Below the pieces are notes generated by a model. The model worked only from the letters and a program-made list of their open reading frames with translations, had not been told where the DNA came from and searched no databases. A stretch of DNA of 36,872 nucleotides from a virus: positions 1 through 36,872 of IMG/VR virus record IMGVR_UViG_3300017963_002468, one strand, 5' to 3'. The position numbers and the translations under genes were made by a program. Below are positions 7,586 to 16,809 of this stretch, in pieces (positions within the stretch are counted from its first letter, which is position 1; each line of letters starts with the position of its first letter).

Positions 7586-9271
7586 TTAGCCCAGGTAACC
7601 AGCCAGAGCACCTTCAAGGTCGTTAAGTCTTTGCCGTTCCTTCTTACTCAGGTTCTTCTTGGCCTTCAGTGTGTTATGCTCTCGAATTAAGAACTGAACT
7701 CTCGGGTCTTCTTTGGGTACTGGCTGTTCTGCCCGTTGTGGAATTTCCGCAGGTGCTGGCTGAACAGGTGGCCCTTCCGGCCCTAACCCAGGTGGAAACT
7801 GCGGTAGCATTGGTGGCGCGCCCCCCTCTTGTGGCCCCATCGCAGCAAGCGTGTCCGCCAGAGGCGTGGGTATGGGTGGCTCTACGACAGGACGCTCGAC
7901 TACTTCAGGGAGAAAGAACTCCCGCTTTGCAGCCATCATTGCCTTGGCGTAGGCTACTGATCCGGTTCGGATTCTTTCGGCATACGCATCGTTGCTCTCG
8001 CTGAGTCCTTGCGGATTATTCTTTGCGTATTGCTCTGCGTATTCGTCAAACTGTTGTGCTTCCGGCGTAGGCTCAGGGATACCGTCCTTGTCATAAACAT
8101 AAGGAACACCATTCACCGGTGGTGCTTCTGTGCCCGGCGTACCCTGGCCTTCTGCAATTTCAAGCTTATTCGCCGTCACCTTCCCCGTGCCTGGATCTTG
8201 CCAGTATTTATAGCCATCCTCAGTAAATCTCCTTACCTGCTGTTCGAGTGGTGGGATTGGCTCCGGCTTTATCTCAAAATCGGGATTCAGTAGTTCGTTA
8301 CGCATTTGGCCGTAGAGTCGGCGTATCTTCGGCTCAACTTCCGCTGGCGTGAGTTGTTTGGCACTTACAGCAGAGCGCAGGTTACGGACTTGTTCTTGCC
8401 ATTGCTTTATCCGCTGCTTCTGGGGAGTACTGAACCGCCGGACAATCATGTTGTTGGCGGCTTCGTTCAAAACGCCGTCTACCACTTGTGCCTGCTGTAC
8501 CGTCTGCTGCTTCGCGGCCTCCTCGGCAAGAGCTTGGCCAATAAGGGCTTGCCGCTGCACCTTCGTTGGCTTGGGTACACGCCCTGTAGCTGCGCCAGTC
8601 AGGGGCGCAGTGGGCATAGCCAGGCTGCTGAATTGCGGTCCCTGTGCGCCTCTCCTCGGTGGTCCCGTAGGTACAGGTGTCGGCCCCACCCCAGGTAATG
8701 AGACAGGCGGTGTAGTCTGTAATCGTTGCTGAACCTGAGCCTGCATGGGGTTCTGGATATTGATAGGTGCTTGTTGCAACTGCTCTTGTAGCTGCAACAT
8801 GTCAGGGCCCATTCCGGGCGCCAGCTTACCTTGGGCGTAGAGGTTTCGGAATCTGTTGAATTCTAGTTGTTTACCTATCTTTTCGCCGTATTGCTCTGGT
8901 GGCACACCGGCGAGGTTGACGCCGAGACGCAATGCGCTTCTTTGCATTTGGGCATCGTTATACAGCTTCGCCCGAGCAATGTCGTTCTGGCCGTAGGCCT
9001 CGATTTGGCCGAGACGATACTGATTCTGGAGTGCGCCAAGAGCTACGTTACTGCCAAGATTGCCAAGCATATTGGCTGTAGCCATTTGGCCTTGGTGACG
9101 CTGGGCCTGAGCTTGTCGAGCAGAAGCCCATTGCTGGTTGGCCAAGCCGCCCAAGCCTTGTCCGTAACCACCAAGAGTAGCAGCAAGGCCCACGGACAAA
9201 GCATCCATGTCATGGCGTATATTGATTGGTGGTGGCGGTGGCCACATAGGAACTACGCTTGCTATACTCAT
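7586..9271 (-). CDS. Internal virion protein, Q/P-rich
   Basis: 561 residues. The N-terminal third is Gln/Ala-rich and helical (QWASARQAQAQRHQGQMATA). The middle holds a Pro-rich linker (VSLPGVGPTPVPTGPP) and then a long amphipathic helix. A second Pro-rich stretch near 460-520 is followed by a basic coiled coil (HNTLKAKKNLSKKERQRLNDLE). Position between two other long internal-protein candidates and low sequence complexity match T7 gp14/gp15-type ejection proteins. I do not recognise a specific family. A run of five prolines follows residue 10. Confidence 0.6.
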   Translation of the reverse strand: MSIASVVPMWPPPPPINIRHDMDALSVGLAATLGGYGQGLGGLANQQWASARQAQAQRHQGQMATANMLGNLGSNVALGALQNQYRLGQIEAYGQNDIARAKLYNDAQMQRSALRLGVNLAGVPPEQYGEKIGKQLEFNRFRNLYAQGKLAPGMGPDMLQLQEQLQQAPINIQNPMQAQVQQRLQTTPPVSLPGVGPTPVPTGPPRRGAQGPQFSSLAMPTAPLTGAATGRVPKPTKVQRQALIGQALAEEAAKQQTVQQAQVVDGVLNEAANNMIVRRFSTPQKQRIKQWQEQVRNLRSAVSAKQLTPAEVEPKIRRLYGQMRNELLNPDFEIKPEPIPPLEQQVRRFTEDGYKYWQDPGTGKVTANKLEIAEGQGTPGTEAPPVNGVPYVYDKDGIPEPTPEAQQFDEYAEQYAKNNPQGLSESNDAYAERIRTGSVAYAKAMMAAKREFFLPEVVERPVVEPPIPTPLADTLAAMGPQEGGAPPMLPQFPPGLGPEGPPVQPAPAEIPQRAEQPVPKEDPRVQFLIREHNTLKAKKNLSKKERQRLNDLEGALAGYLG

Positions 9272-9281
9272 GCTCCCTACC

Positions 9282-10955
9282 TCAATATCGCGGTTGGTTC
9301 ATAAAACCCATGCCCGTGCCACCAAGGAGACCAAAGGCCATGCCGGGTAGTACGCCCCCGCTACCTGCGAGAGCGTACCCTAGTCCGCCACCTACGCCGG
9401 TCCCCATTGCAGCTCCGCCGCCAAGGCCAAGCCAGTTAAACTTATTGGCGTCATGCATTTGCTGGCGGGCAAGGTCGTAACGCTGTAAGCCGCCAATCAT
9501 ACTGCCGACACCGAATTGTGATTGGGCATACATGGCCGGATCGGGGTACTGGTTCACCACATTCAAGCCAAAGCCAATCTTCTGCTGGCCGAGAGCAAGG
9601 TCGAGCTGCTGTCGCTGGGCAGCTTGGGCAGCTTGCCAATTGAAATCCTCGCCACTCAGTTGCGAACCGAGATTGAACTGATTCTGGCGCCCTGCGTTCA
9701 CGAGGTTCTGGTAGTCGCCGCTCAACTGCTGCTGTAGCGCCAGACGGTTACCGTACAACTGTTGGTCGAGAGCCTGGCGAGTTGCGTTTGCTGCCGCCTG
9801 AGTCTGTAGAGTTTGGCCGCTCAGTCGCTCCTGGGCTCCAAGCCCTAAGCCCGCAAGCTGCTGCTGCAGGGCCAGGTTTCTGCCCATGAGCCTCTCGTCT
9901 TGCCCTAGTCGTTGTTGAGCCAAAGCGGACCGAGTATTGAGTGTGTCGCCCGTAAGGGCTTGTGAGAGATTCGTGCCGCCGGCAGCGCGTCGTTCGCGAG
10001 CAGAGGCAATATCGCCCGTCAATGCCTGTTGAAGCCCACGGGCGGCGCCGTAACCCCGCTCACGGGCCGAGAGAGCTTCGCCAGTCAACGCCGCTCGCAC
10101 GTCTGCTTGCTGTTGCCTTGTCCGTTCCTCGAACCGCCCAAGAGCGTCCGTTCGTTCCCGCTCGTTGCCCTGGGCTACACTGGCCCCGATAGTTGTGTTG
10201 CCTAACCCGGAAGCCAACAACCGCTGCTGGGCCCGGTTGCCTGCGGCGTCGTACCGGCGATTGATATCCCGGCGTTCCTGCTCGCCCATGCCGCGAAGCT
10301 CGCCCATGATTGCCCGGGTACGGCCAGTGTACTGCTGGTTCACGTCCCGCCGGCGAGCCTGCTCGGCGTCCATGAGGTTCAGGTAGCGTCCCTGTAACCC
10401 GCCCATGATCGAGCCAGTGTCACGTCCGTACTGGCCGGCTATCTGGCCCTGACGATTACGTGCGGCGCCGAGAATCTGGTCGGCGTACTGACTTTGCAAG
10501 TGGCCCAGGGCACCTTGTTGAGCCGCAGCCCGGCCCAGTAGGGCACCACTCTGAGCCCCCAAGTTACCGAGGATACCCGCTTGTCGCTGCTGGGTCTGGC
10601 CCATGAGCGCATTACTCAACGCCGTCTGCTGTTGGACTAGGGCATTCCGCTGCTGAGCTTCCGTGCCCATAAGGCCCTGCCAGCGGCCAAGGGCATCACC
10701 AGCCACCTGCTGGTTCATGGCTGTCATTTGTTGTGGGAGCAAACTGCTACGCTGGTTCAACAAGTTACTCAAGTATCCCTGAGACCTATCGTAGGCATCC
10801 ATCTGGGTGCCCCACAGCTCACCGTATTGGCGTTCACCCTTGCCCAAACGATCCTGTTCTGCAGCTAATGCCCGGTTGTACTGCATGTTATACATACCGG
10901 CATTAAGAAGGTTACTGAAAAGCCCCAATGCCATTTGTGAATTCATGCCACTCAT
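9282..10955 (-). CDS. Internal virion protein with Gln-rich repeats and glycine-zipper tail
   Basis: 557 residues rich in Gln, Ala, Leu and Arg, predicted almost wholly helical. It has degenerate internal repeats of the type (Q/R)ALTGD-x(3-5)-R (ALTGEALSARERG, ALTGDIASARERR, ALTGDTLNTRSA) and related LSG copies further on. The last 50 residues are a Gly/Ala-rich hydrophobic segment (LGLGGGAAMGTGVGGGLGYA...), which could insert into membranes. AGGAGA precedes the ATG. By position and character it fits a gp14-like ejection protein forming part of the channel through the envelope. The repeats suggest growth by internal duplication. Confidence 0.6.
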   Translation of the reverse strand: MSGMNSQMALGLFSNLLNAGMYNMQYNRALAAEQDRLGKGERQYGELWGTQMDAYDRSQGYLSNLLNQRSSLLPQQMTAMNQQVAGDALGRWQGLMGTEAQQRNALVQQQTALSNALMGQTQQRQAGILGNLGAQSGALLGRAAAQQGALGHLQSQYADQILGAARNRQGQIAGQYGRDTGSIMGGLQGRYLNLMDAEQARRRDVNQQYTGRTRAIMGELRGMGEQERRDINRRYDAAGNRAQQRLLASGLGNTTIGASVAQGNERERTDALGRFEERTRQQQADVRAALTGEALSARERGYGAARGLQQALTGDIASARERRAAGGTNLSQALTGDTLNTRSALAQQRLGQDERLMGRNLALQQQLAGLGLGAQERLSGQTLQTQAAANATRQALDQQLYGNRLALQQQLSGDYQNLVNAGRQNQFNLGSQLSGEDFNWQAAQAAQRQQLDLALGQQKIGFGLNVVNQYPDPAMYAQSQFGVGSMIGGLQRYDLARQQMHDANKFNWLGLGGGAAMGTGVGGGLGYALAGSGGVLPGMAFGLLGGTGMGFMNQPRY

Positions 10956-10966
10956 TGCTTTATCTC

Positions 10967-11662
10967 CTAAGCCAGTACAAAAGCTGCCGATACTGAGATA
11001 TCTTCGCTATCGTGATTGCTTCCGTTTGCCGTTACACGTACTGCCACATCCTCGCCGTAGGTAATCGCATAGTGTGTTGTGTCAATGTCTACCTGCGGGT
11101 TCTGCGTCCATGTGGTGCGTGCTTGAATTCCTAAGTCACTATCGTTATTGGACACTGCGTTTGCGCCGCCGCAGTAGAAGTTAATCTTGCTCATGTTTGC
11201 CCCGGAATCCTGTACACGAACCCGGCAAGCAAACGTCACCAGATATGCCGGCCCCAGCAACCACAAAGCTCGACAAATCAGATAACTTACCGCATCAAGA
11301 CAGGTACTCCCCTCATAGAACTGCATTTGCATGATTGTGCTGGGGTGTCCGACATACAAGGCTTGCAGGTCATGTGCCGTATCCAATGGGGCACCGGCGA
11401 TATCGCATGACGCACTTGCACTCAGGTCGTGTACGAGTCCGTAGTAACTCGTATCGTTATACTTGTATTGAAGCGGAAAACCCTTCTGGAGTAACGAAGT
11501 GTCCGACATGGTAATTTGCGAAGTGCTCGCTGGTGTGGCCGTATAAGCATCTGGACTCAGCTTACGCCAGCGAGTCATCGTCTGCTCGTTCCGTGAAATT
11601 GTGCGCAGTGATTCACCTGTCTCATTGAAATTGGTGACGATTGTCCGTACTGGCGTCAGCAT
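10967..11662 (-). CDS. Putative virion protein, 231 aa
   Basis: Start chosen at ATG 11662, whose A overlaps the TGA of the nozzle gene (TGATG), a coupling overlap; TTG 11665 is the only longer choice. The sequence is Ser/Thr/Ala-rich with alternating hydrophobic residues, predicted mostly beta, with five cysteines. It lies between the nozzle and the internal proteins, all on one transcript, so it is probably part of the tail or an internal protein. I do not recognise the family. Confidence 0.6.
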   Translation of the reverse strand: MLTPVRTIVTNFNETGESLRTISRNEQTMTRWRKLSPDAYTATPASTSQITMSDTSLLQKGFPLQYKYNDTSYYGLVHDLSASASCDIAGAPLDTAHDLQALYVGHPSTIMQMQFYEGSTCLDAVSYLICRALWLLGPAYLVTFACRVRVQDSGANMSKINFYCGGANAVSNNDSDLGIQARTTWTQNPQVDIDTTHYAITYGEDVAVRVTANGSNHDSEDISVSAAFVLA

Positions 11663-14226
11663 CAAAGTTTCCTGTGTTTACCTGCCGGCTGAGTTTCGAC
11701 CGTTATCCGCTCAACCGCCCATTGGCCCGTACCCGTCAATTTCACGACATAAGCTGTTCCTCGGCCACGTACTGTGGTCCAGTAGTTATCCCCCGCGCTT
11801 AATGTCGCACTTGTGAAAGCGTCCGCTGACGCTGCGGTCTCGTGAGTACCTCCTACTTGTATTGCGGTAGTTACGTCTGCACTGTCGCTGGATAAGACAC
11901 CAGTGAAGGCGCTTACCAGCCCCGCTTGTCCACCACGGCCTAATGCCATTGGTCCGTACTGCACATAGCTGCTTAGTGTGTTTCCATCGTCGTCCGTGTA
12001 TTCGTCGCCGTATCGCCGTATGTAGCCGTCACGTCCACCAAGCAAAACGGTTCGGCCACCCTCTCCCGCCACCTGGTGTACACCTACTGAATGCACTTGG
12101 TGGTCCGATTGTAGAGAGACAGGCCAGAACGTTTTCGTATCCCACTGTAGCCACCAGTGTTGCCCGTCTTGAATTTCATCAACATCGCTCAGGTAGATAT
12201 GTACACCGTGCTTATCGTGATCGAAAGCCATTGTTACGAGCGTGCTTTGTGGATCGATACCCTCAAGCTCTTCTGGTAAGGGCGCTTCAGATATGGGCAT
12301 AGGTTCGCTGGTGGCCCCCGGCGGAATCACATAGAGCCCTTCGTCGGAAAGGAACACGATTTCGCCAGACGGCCCATGACACCATGCAAACTTGTCTACA
12401 ACACCAATTGCGTAACTGAGATTCGTTAACGTCCCACCGGCAGCCGGATCGCCGCGCATCACCCATAACTGGTGTCGACACGCAAAAATCAGGTAGTCGT
12501 TCAAATATGAAATCAGGGCAGTTAATGGTTGGCCGATAACCGACATGCCCGTGGAAGTTCCTGCCATTGCCCTGGTCGTGTCGTCAAAATCGGCACCCAA
12601 GTCCCAGTCGTTCGGATCGTTTACCCGACTCATGTACCAGATATGCGGATTATTGATTCTGCCTGCGAGCACCAACCGCCCACGGTATACAGCTATCAAC
12701 GGGCAACCCGTGGGCATAGAGCCCTTTGGCTTGTCCGGTGCCCCGGTCACAATGTCTTGAGACCACAGCGTTAGCGTGCCGGCGGACGGATCGTATATCT
12801 TTGGACCACGCTCGATACGGAACGAAAAAGCTGTACCGTCAGTACCCGTATCTACGTCGGCCAAAGTGATTGTGGTAGAACTTACTGACGTAATCTTGTA
12901 GGCGCCCGGCTGCGTAACACCGTCAGCCCCGACGTTGACAGTCCCGTCCCACAAGACGACAAGATCGTCGTCAGCGTCAACACCCAGCGTAGACCAGTTC
13001 TTTCCGGCAACGTCGTCAAACACTCCTGTGCCGGTAGTTACCGTACCGTCGGTCCCGCTACACCGCTCATCGTCGTAGTCAGCGATATACAGCTTGCCGG
13101 CAAACTCTGCAGCTTGTAAGTGTGTGTTCGCCGAAACCGTCAGACTGCCCGAAACCGCCCCCATGTCGCCGGCGTCGTTCTCCTCGTACAACGTACCATT
13201 CGCTGCGGCTACGAGCCGAGGGTATGTCTTGTCGATAGCCGCCGTTGCGCTGCTTGTGTATAAAAGTATGAACTCATCGATAAGTCCGTAATTCAAACTG
13301 CTGGACTGGTCGGCTCCAGCGATTGTCTTAGAGCCAAAGAACCCGAATGCAAACTGTGTAGCATTAGCCGCCGTCCAGCTACCGCCGTCATTCAGGCCCG
13401 TCTGCGTAGTCTGACGATCACCGTTCCAATAAATATCAACAGCGGTTCCATTGCACCGCACTTTCAACCAGATAGGACTGGCCGTGAGCCCCGTCTTTTG
13501 GAAGCTGGTCAACTGGCTGCTGGCGCCGTTGACATACTTGTAAACCGTGGTGGTGGCTGCGGTTGTGCTCGTCCAATCGATTGAAAGGTATACCCCGTAG
13601 CCGCCGGCCTGGTTGGGTATCGGCTGCGCGTGGGCAAGACGGCAGTAGAAACGAACACCGTGCTCCTCGAAACCGGAAGCAGACGGCGGGTGAATCTTTA
13701 CAAGAAATGTGTACGGGTAGGCTGTATCAATGTCCGTGATCTGGCTATGGATGGCGCCGGAACCCTGACGGATACCGGGATCGGGATCTGCTGGCGAGAA
13801 AGCTACGTGAGAGTCGGAAGCCATGCCCCGATACTTCCCGGGCGAGACTTCGACTACCTTAATCCTTGGGACATTACTTGCATGAACCCATGTCGCTGCA
13901 GACCAGCCACTATCTAAGGCTGAGCCGTCAGCAAGCTGAAAAGCGTCGTGAAAACGGCCAGTCAGCCCTGTGCCGACGGGCATGACCGAAGCAATCATGC
14001 GTATCGGATTGCCTGAGCCAAGATAGGAGTTCGGGTGAGCAACCGACGGGTCAACATACGCCTTCGCCAGACCTGGCCGTGAGCCCCCGCGATACCTTCC
14101 TCCTAATGTATCTTGAGGGCGCACGTTCTCCAGGTCAGACGAGGTATACGGCGGCTGGTCCTGGTAGGCCAGCCGCCGATTTAACCCGCCAGAGGGGAAC
14201 TGTAGGTCAATTCGTCTCTTCGCCAA
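11662..14226 (-). CDS. Tail nozzle protein (T7 gp12-like) with an inserted lectin-like domain
   Basis: 854 residues from TTG 14226, which has GAGG seven bases upstream and gives the start (M)AKRRIDLQFPSGGLNRR; the frame is open to TTG 14265. The N-terminus (FPSGGLNRR...QPPY) and the later beta-propeller-like segment (YRGRLVLAGRINNPHIWYMS, then VNDPNDWD) are typical of podovirus nozzle proteins. Between them, residues about 90-330 contain FHDAFQLADG...DEFILLY with the look of a concanavalin/LamG jelly roll, probably an insertion. The propeller part also holds an Ig-like stretch. It should form the distal tail tube below the adaptor. The gene overlaps the small coiled-coil gene upstream by 20 bp. 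Confidence 0.75.
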   Translation of the reverse strand: MAKRRIDLQFPSGGLNRRLAYQDQPPYTSSDLENVRPQDTLGGRYRGGSRPGLAKAYVDPSVAHPNSYLGSGNPIRMIASVMPVGTGLTGRFHDAFQLADGSALDSGWSAATWVHASNVPRIKVVEVSPGKYRGMASDSHVAFSPADPDPGIRQGSGAIHSQITDIDTAYPYTFLVKIHPPSASGFEEHGVRFYCRLAHAQPIPNQAGGYGVYLSIDWTSTTAATTTVYKYVNGASSQLTSFQKTGLTASPIWLKVRCNGTAVDIYWNGDRQTTQTGLNDGGSWTAANATQFAFGFFGSKTIAGADQSSSLNYGLIDEFILLYTSSATAAIDKTYPRLVAAANGTLYEENDAGDMGAVSGSLTVSANTHLQAAEFAGKLYIADYDDERCSGTDGTVTTGTGVFDDVAGKNWSTLGVDADDDLVVLWDGTVNVGADGVTQPGAYKITSVSSTTITLADVDTGTDGTAFSFRIERGPKIYDPSAGTLTLWSQDIVTGAPDKPKGSMPTGCPLIAVYRGRLVLAGRINNPHIWYMSRVNDPNDWDLGADFDDTTRAMAGTSTGMSVIGQPLTALISYLNDYLIFACRHQLWVMRGDPAAGGTLTNLSYAIGVVDKFAWCHGPSGEIVFLSDEGLYVIPPGATSEPMPISEAPLPEELEGIDPQSTLVTMAFDHDKHGVHIYLSDVDEIQDGQHWWLQWDTKTFWPVSLQSDHQVHSVGVHQVAGEGGRTVLLGGRDGYIRRYGDEYTDDDGNTLSSYVQYGPMALGRGGQAGLVSAFTGVLSSDSADVTTAIQVGGTHETAASADAFTSATLSAGDNYWTTVRGRGTAYVVKLTGTGQWAVERITVETQPAGKHRKL

Positions 14227-14440
14227 CAGCCACCTCTTGATTTTCGTCACTCGACTCCGGCCCAAACAGGGCTTTCAGCTCGCCATGAGCCGCAGCAATC
14301 TGAAGGCGTCGCGTGTTGACTCTAGCAAGCGCTTGCTGGAGCGTGGCCATCTGAGTTTTTATCTGTTCCTGGTCTTCGACCAGTCCAGTTTCCTCAGCTT
14401 CCAGTTCCTTCATTCGCTTACTAACCGCATCATTCGACAT
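14207..14440 (-). CDS. Small coiled-coil protein
   Basis: 77 residues from ATG 14440, chosen because AGGAG lies eight bases upstream; GTG 14458 is in frame but sits on that site. Residues about 5-60 form a heptad-like coiled coil (MKELEAEETGLVEDQEQIKTQ...), and the end is acidic. It lies between the tail fibre and nozzle genes and overlaps the nozzle start. It could be a tail-assembly factor or a minor virion part; I see no family signature. Confidence 0.6.
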   Translation of the reverse strand: MSNDAVSKRMKELEAEETGLVEDQEQIKTQMATLQQALARVNTRRLQIAAAHGELKALFGPESSDENQEVAVGEETN

Positions 14441-14467
14441 CTCATTTTCTCCTGTCACTATATTCCC

Positions 14468-14486
14468 GCAGTGAAACGTTCACTGC
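14468..14486 (-). terminator. Hairpin directly after the tail-fibre stop codon
   Basis: GCAGTGAA, ACG, TTCACTGC: perfect 8-bp arms, starting at the base after the TAA of the tail-fibre gene. No T-run follows on the minus strand, so it may slow or stabilise RNA ends rather than terminate. Confidence 0.45.
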
Positions 14487-16694
14487 TTAGTCAACTCTCA
14501 TTGCGCGAACACAGATAAGACCGTCGAGGGTTCCGCCGGCATCGGCAACAATGGTCAAGGAACCGTTCTCTGCAATCTCCCATTCGGCGTTATCAATTGC
14601 GCCGATACGGTCGATATCCGTGTCGCTCGCAGCCACGGTAACAACGTCTGTGATTGCGTTACCCAAAGCACCAACCTTGCCCTTGTGTAATTTCCAAGTA
14701 CCGCCATCGGCGGACGTAGCAATTGACCAGGCGTCGATTACTCGGAACTTGAACGGCGCATTGTCCGTAAAAATATCCGTCCCGAGGTTGTCCGCATTTG
14801 CGACGGTTTTTGTGATAACAAAATCAATACCGTAGGTAGATGTACCTGGTGTGATCTCGTCAAGCTCGTCAGCATTGATGTTGGACACGGTGTTGCTGTC
14901 CACGTCGATTGTCTTATTTGTCAGCGTGGCAGTATCAGCCCGGAAGACAAACGTGTCGTCACCATCCACATCAGGAATGGTATACGTGTTGTCTTGATTT
15001 GTTTGGTCGGCGGCCACAATAATCGCATCATTAGTGGTCTGATCCATTGTGATCTGTGTACCGACTACCGGACTGGTCAGCGTCTTGTTGGTGAGGGTCT
15101 GCGTACCAGCCAACATGCAGAAGCTATCATTGCCATCCACATCAGGAATGGTATACGTGTTGTCTTGGTTTGCTTGGTCGGCGGCCACAATAATCGCATC
15201 ATTAGTGGTCTGATCCATTGTGATCTGTGTACCGACTACCGGACTGGTCAACGTCTTGTTGGTCAGCGTTTGAGCCTCAGCCAGAAACACAAACGTATCC
15301 GAGGCGCCAGTAGCGATATCCGGGATATTGAACGTATGAGCTTCGCCAGTCTGGTCTGCGACTACGATATGAGCATGTTGCGTAGCCCGAAGAAAACTCA
15401 ATTCAGTACCATTACATATCTGAATATCGCCACTACCGGCAGCGTCCAGAAGCATGTTGGCGTTAGTGTCGTCCGTAATGACCTCCAACTTTGCGCCAAC
15501 ACCGGCATCACCGGTTGTTATCTGGAAACTATCGCGCGGTGTACTATCCTCTACGAACGTGAGGTAAGGATCGCCGCCACCATCGCAGATAGAATCAGTG
15601 GTGACAATAATCGGCGAAGTCAGAGTCTTGCTTGCCAGAGTCGCCGCTACGTCGTCAAGTACCAGATTATGACTGGCCCCCGCATTCATGTCGGGAATGA
15701 CAATTGTTTCGGCCTGAGTTTGGGTGGCAGGGTTCACCGTGATATCGTTCGTGCCCGCCTCAATCGTGAATGGGTCACTTACCTTTGACGCTTCGGCAAC
15801 AGACGGCGCGCCCCATGATACGTTACTGGCGGCACCGCCAGAGAGGAGTGCTTGACCTGATGTGCCTACGCCAAGCCGTGTCCAAGCCGAGCCGTTGTAA
15901 TACAGAACCTCGCCCTGAGCTGCCGCCCCAGCATAACTAGGGACCGTACCCGTCAAGTCGGGTATCGTCAGCGTCCGGTCGTCCGTATGACTGGAACTGA
16001 TTGTCAACGTCTTAGCCGTAGTGGCTCCATTCAGTTCGACACTCAACGCTTTCGTACTGTCTGTGCCATCCGTCAACACAACATTGCCCGTCCCCTTGGG
16101 CGTCAACTGCAGATCAATATTGTCGTTGTCGCCACCAGCGCCCACAATTGGGGCTACTCCCGTGTCGCCACTGGTTATCTGAATGTAGTTGACCGGGGTA
16201 CTGTCTTCGACGAACACCAGATACTCATCGCCACCAGCGTCGTTAATAGAGCCAGTTGTAGCGATTATCGGCGTCGTCAATGTCTTGTTCGTCAGCGTCT
16301 GCGTCAGTGTTGTGAACACAAACGTACTTGACGTGCCGGCCATATCAGGAATCGTCAAGGTGGGCTGCGAACTAGTCTGGTCGGTAATGGTCAACAGCGC
16401 ATCAAGGCCGCTGGCATCGTTCAGGGTCGCCCCCGTACTAATCGAGGACGTTGAACCACCAGCCACATTGAAATCACAAGAAGTACTAGACCCCTCATTA
16501 ACATACATTGTGGACCCTACGCCGCCGTCTGTCTTCAGGTATATGGCACCTGTTGGATATCCCGAAGAGGCGTCCGTAGGCACTGAGGCGCCAATGTGAA
16601 GATACCGCCCTCCGTTCGCTCTCGAATAAAGCAGCGAAGCCGTTGAGCCCAAATCCGCGTTTGTCAGTGCGTGTTCCAAACTATGAATTCCCAT
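14487..16694 (-). CDS. Repeat-built tail fibre protein
   Basis: 735 residues from ATG 16694, preceded by AGGAGAG; the longer frame to 16742 has no such site. The chain is built from beta-type repeats with the signature T-L-T-N-K-T-L-T-S-P, preceded by DTFVF-x(3)-A-x-TQ and followed by stretches such as TIPDVDG. At least five copies occur; the two most C-terminal are nearly identical in DNA. TLTNKTLTSP repeats are common in the shafts of phage fibres and tailspikes. The last 130 residues (PFKFRVIDAWSIATSADGGTWKLHKG...) are a different domain, plausibly the tip or trimerisation part. The role in host recognition is inferred. Confidence 0.75.
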   Translation of the reverse strand: MGIHSLEHALTNADLGSTASLLYSRANGGRYLHIGASVPTDASSGYPTGAIYLKTDGGVGSTMYVNEGSSTSCDFNVAGGSTSSISTGATLNDASGLDALLTITDQTSSQPTLTIPDMAGTSSTFVFTTLTQTLTNKTLTTPIIATTGSINDAGGDEYLVFVEDSTPVNYIQITSGDTGVAPIVGAGGDNDNIDLQLTPKGTGNVVLTDGTDSTKALSVELNGATTAKTLTISSSHTDDRTLTIPDLTGTVPSYAGAAAQGEVLYYNGSAWTRLGVGTSGQALLSGGAASNVSWGAPSVAEASKVSDPFTIEAGTNDITVNPATQTQAETIVIPDMNAGASHNLVLDDVAATLASKTLTSPIIVTTDSICDGGGDPYLTFVEDSTPRDSFQITTGDAGVGAKLEVITDDTNANMLLDAAGSGDIQICNGTELSFLRATQHAHIVVADQTGEAHTFNIPDIATGASDTFVFLAEAQTLTNKTLTSPVVGTQITMDQTTNDAIIVAADQANQDNTYTIPDVDGNDSFCMLAGTQTLTNKTLTSPVVGTQITMDQTTNDAIIVAADQTNQDNTYTIPDVDGDDTFVFRADTATLTNKTIDVDSNTVSNINADELDEITPGTSTYGIDFVITKTVANADNLGTDIFTDNAPFKFRVIDAWSIATSADGGTWKLHKGKVGALGNAITDVVTVAASDTDIDRIGAIDNAEWEIAENGSLTIVADAGGTLDGLICVRAMRVD
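14963..15263. repeat. Direct repeat of about 130 bp within the tail-fibre gene, 171-bp period
   Basis: Bases 14963-15092 and 15134-15263 differ at three positions by eye. The offset of 171 bp is exactly 57 codons, so one whole fibre repeat (through TLTNKTLTSPVVGTQITMDQ) was duplicated in frame. The near identity points to a recent event. Confidence 0.85.
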
Positions 16695-16719
16695 GACTAC
16701 TCTCCTACCTATATGCACA

Positions 16720-16737
16720 AAGGCAGCACGCTGCCTT
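16720..16737 (-). terminator. Hairpin upstream of the tail-fibre gene
   Basis: AAGGCAG, CACG, CTGCCTT: 7-bp perfect arms in the 115-bp gap between the 16810 gene and the fibre gene. Only TTTG follows on the minus strand, so this is at most a weak terminator. It may reduce fibre expression. Confidence 0.4.
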
Positions 16738-16809
16738 GGCACCGCACTGCCTCTTGTTCAAAGGTTGTTCCTTCCACCAACTGGCCTACAGGCGGCAGGG
16801 TACACCCCA

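Noticed and set aside
14994-15788. 264-codon plus-strand ORF opposite the tail-fibre gene
   Set aside because: It is the complement of the fibre repeats, itself repetitive, has no ribosome site, and its open length follows from the repeat composition.
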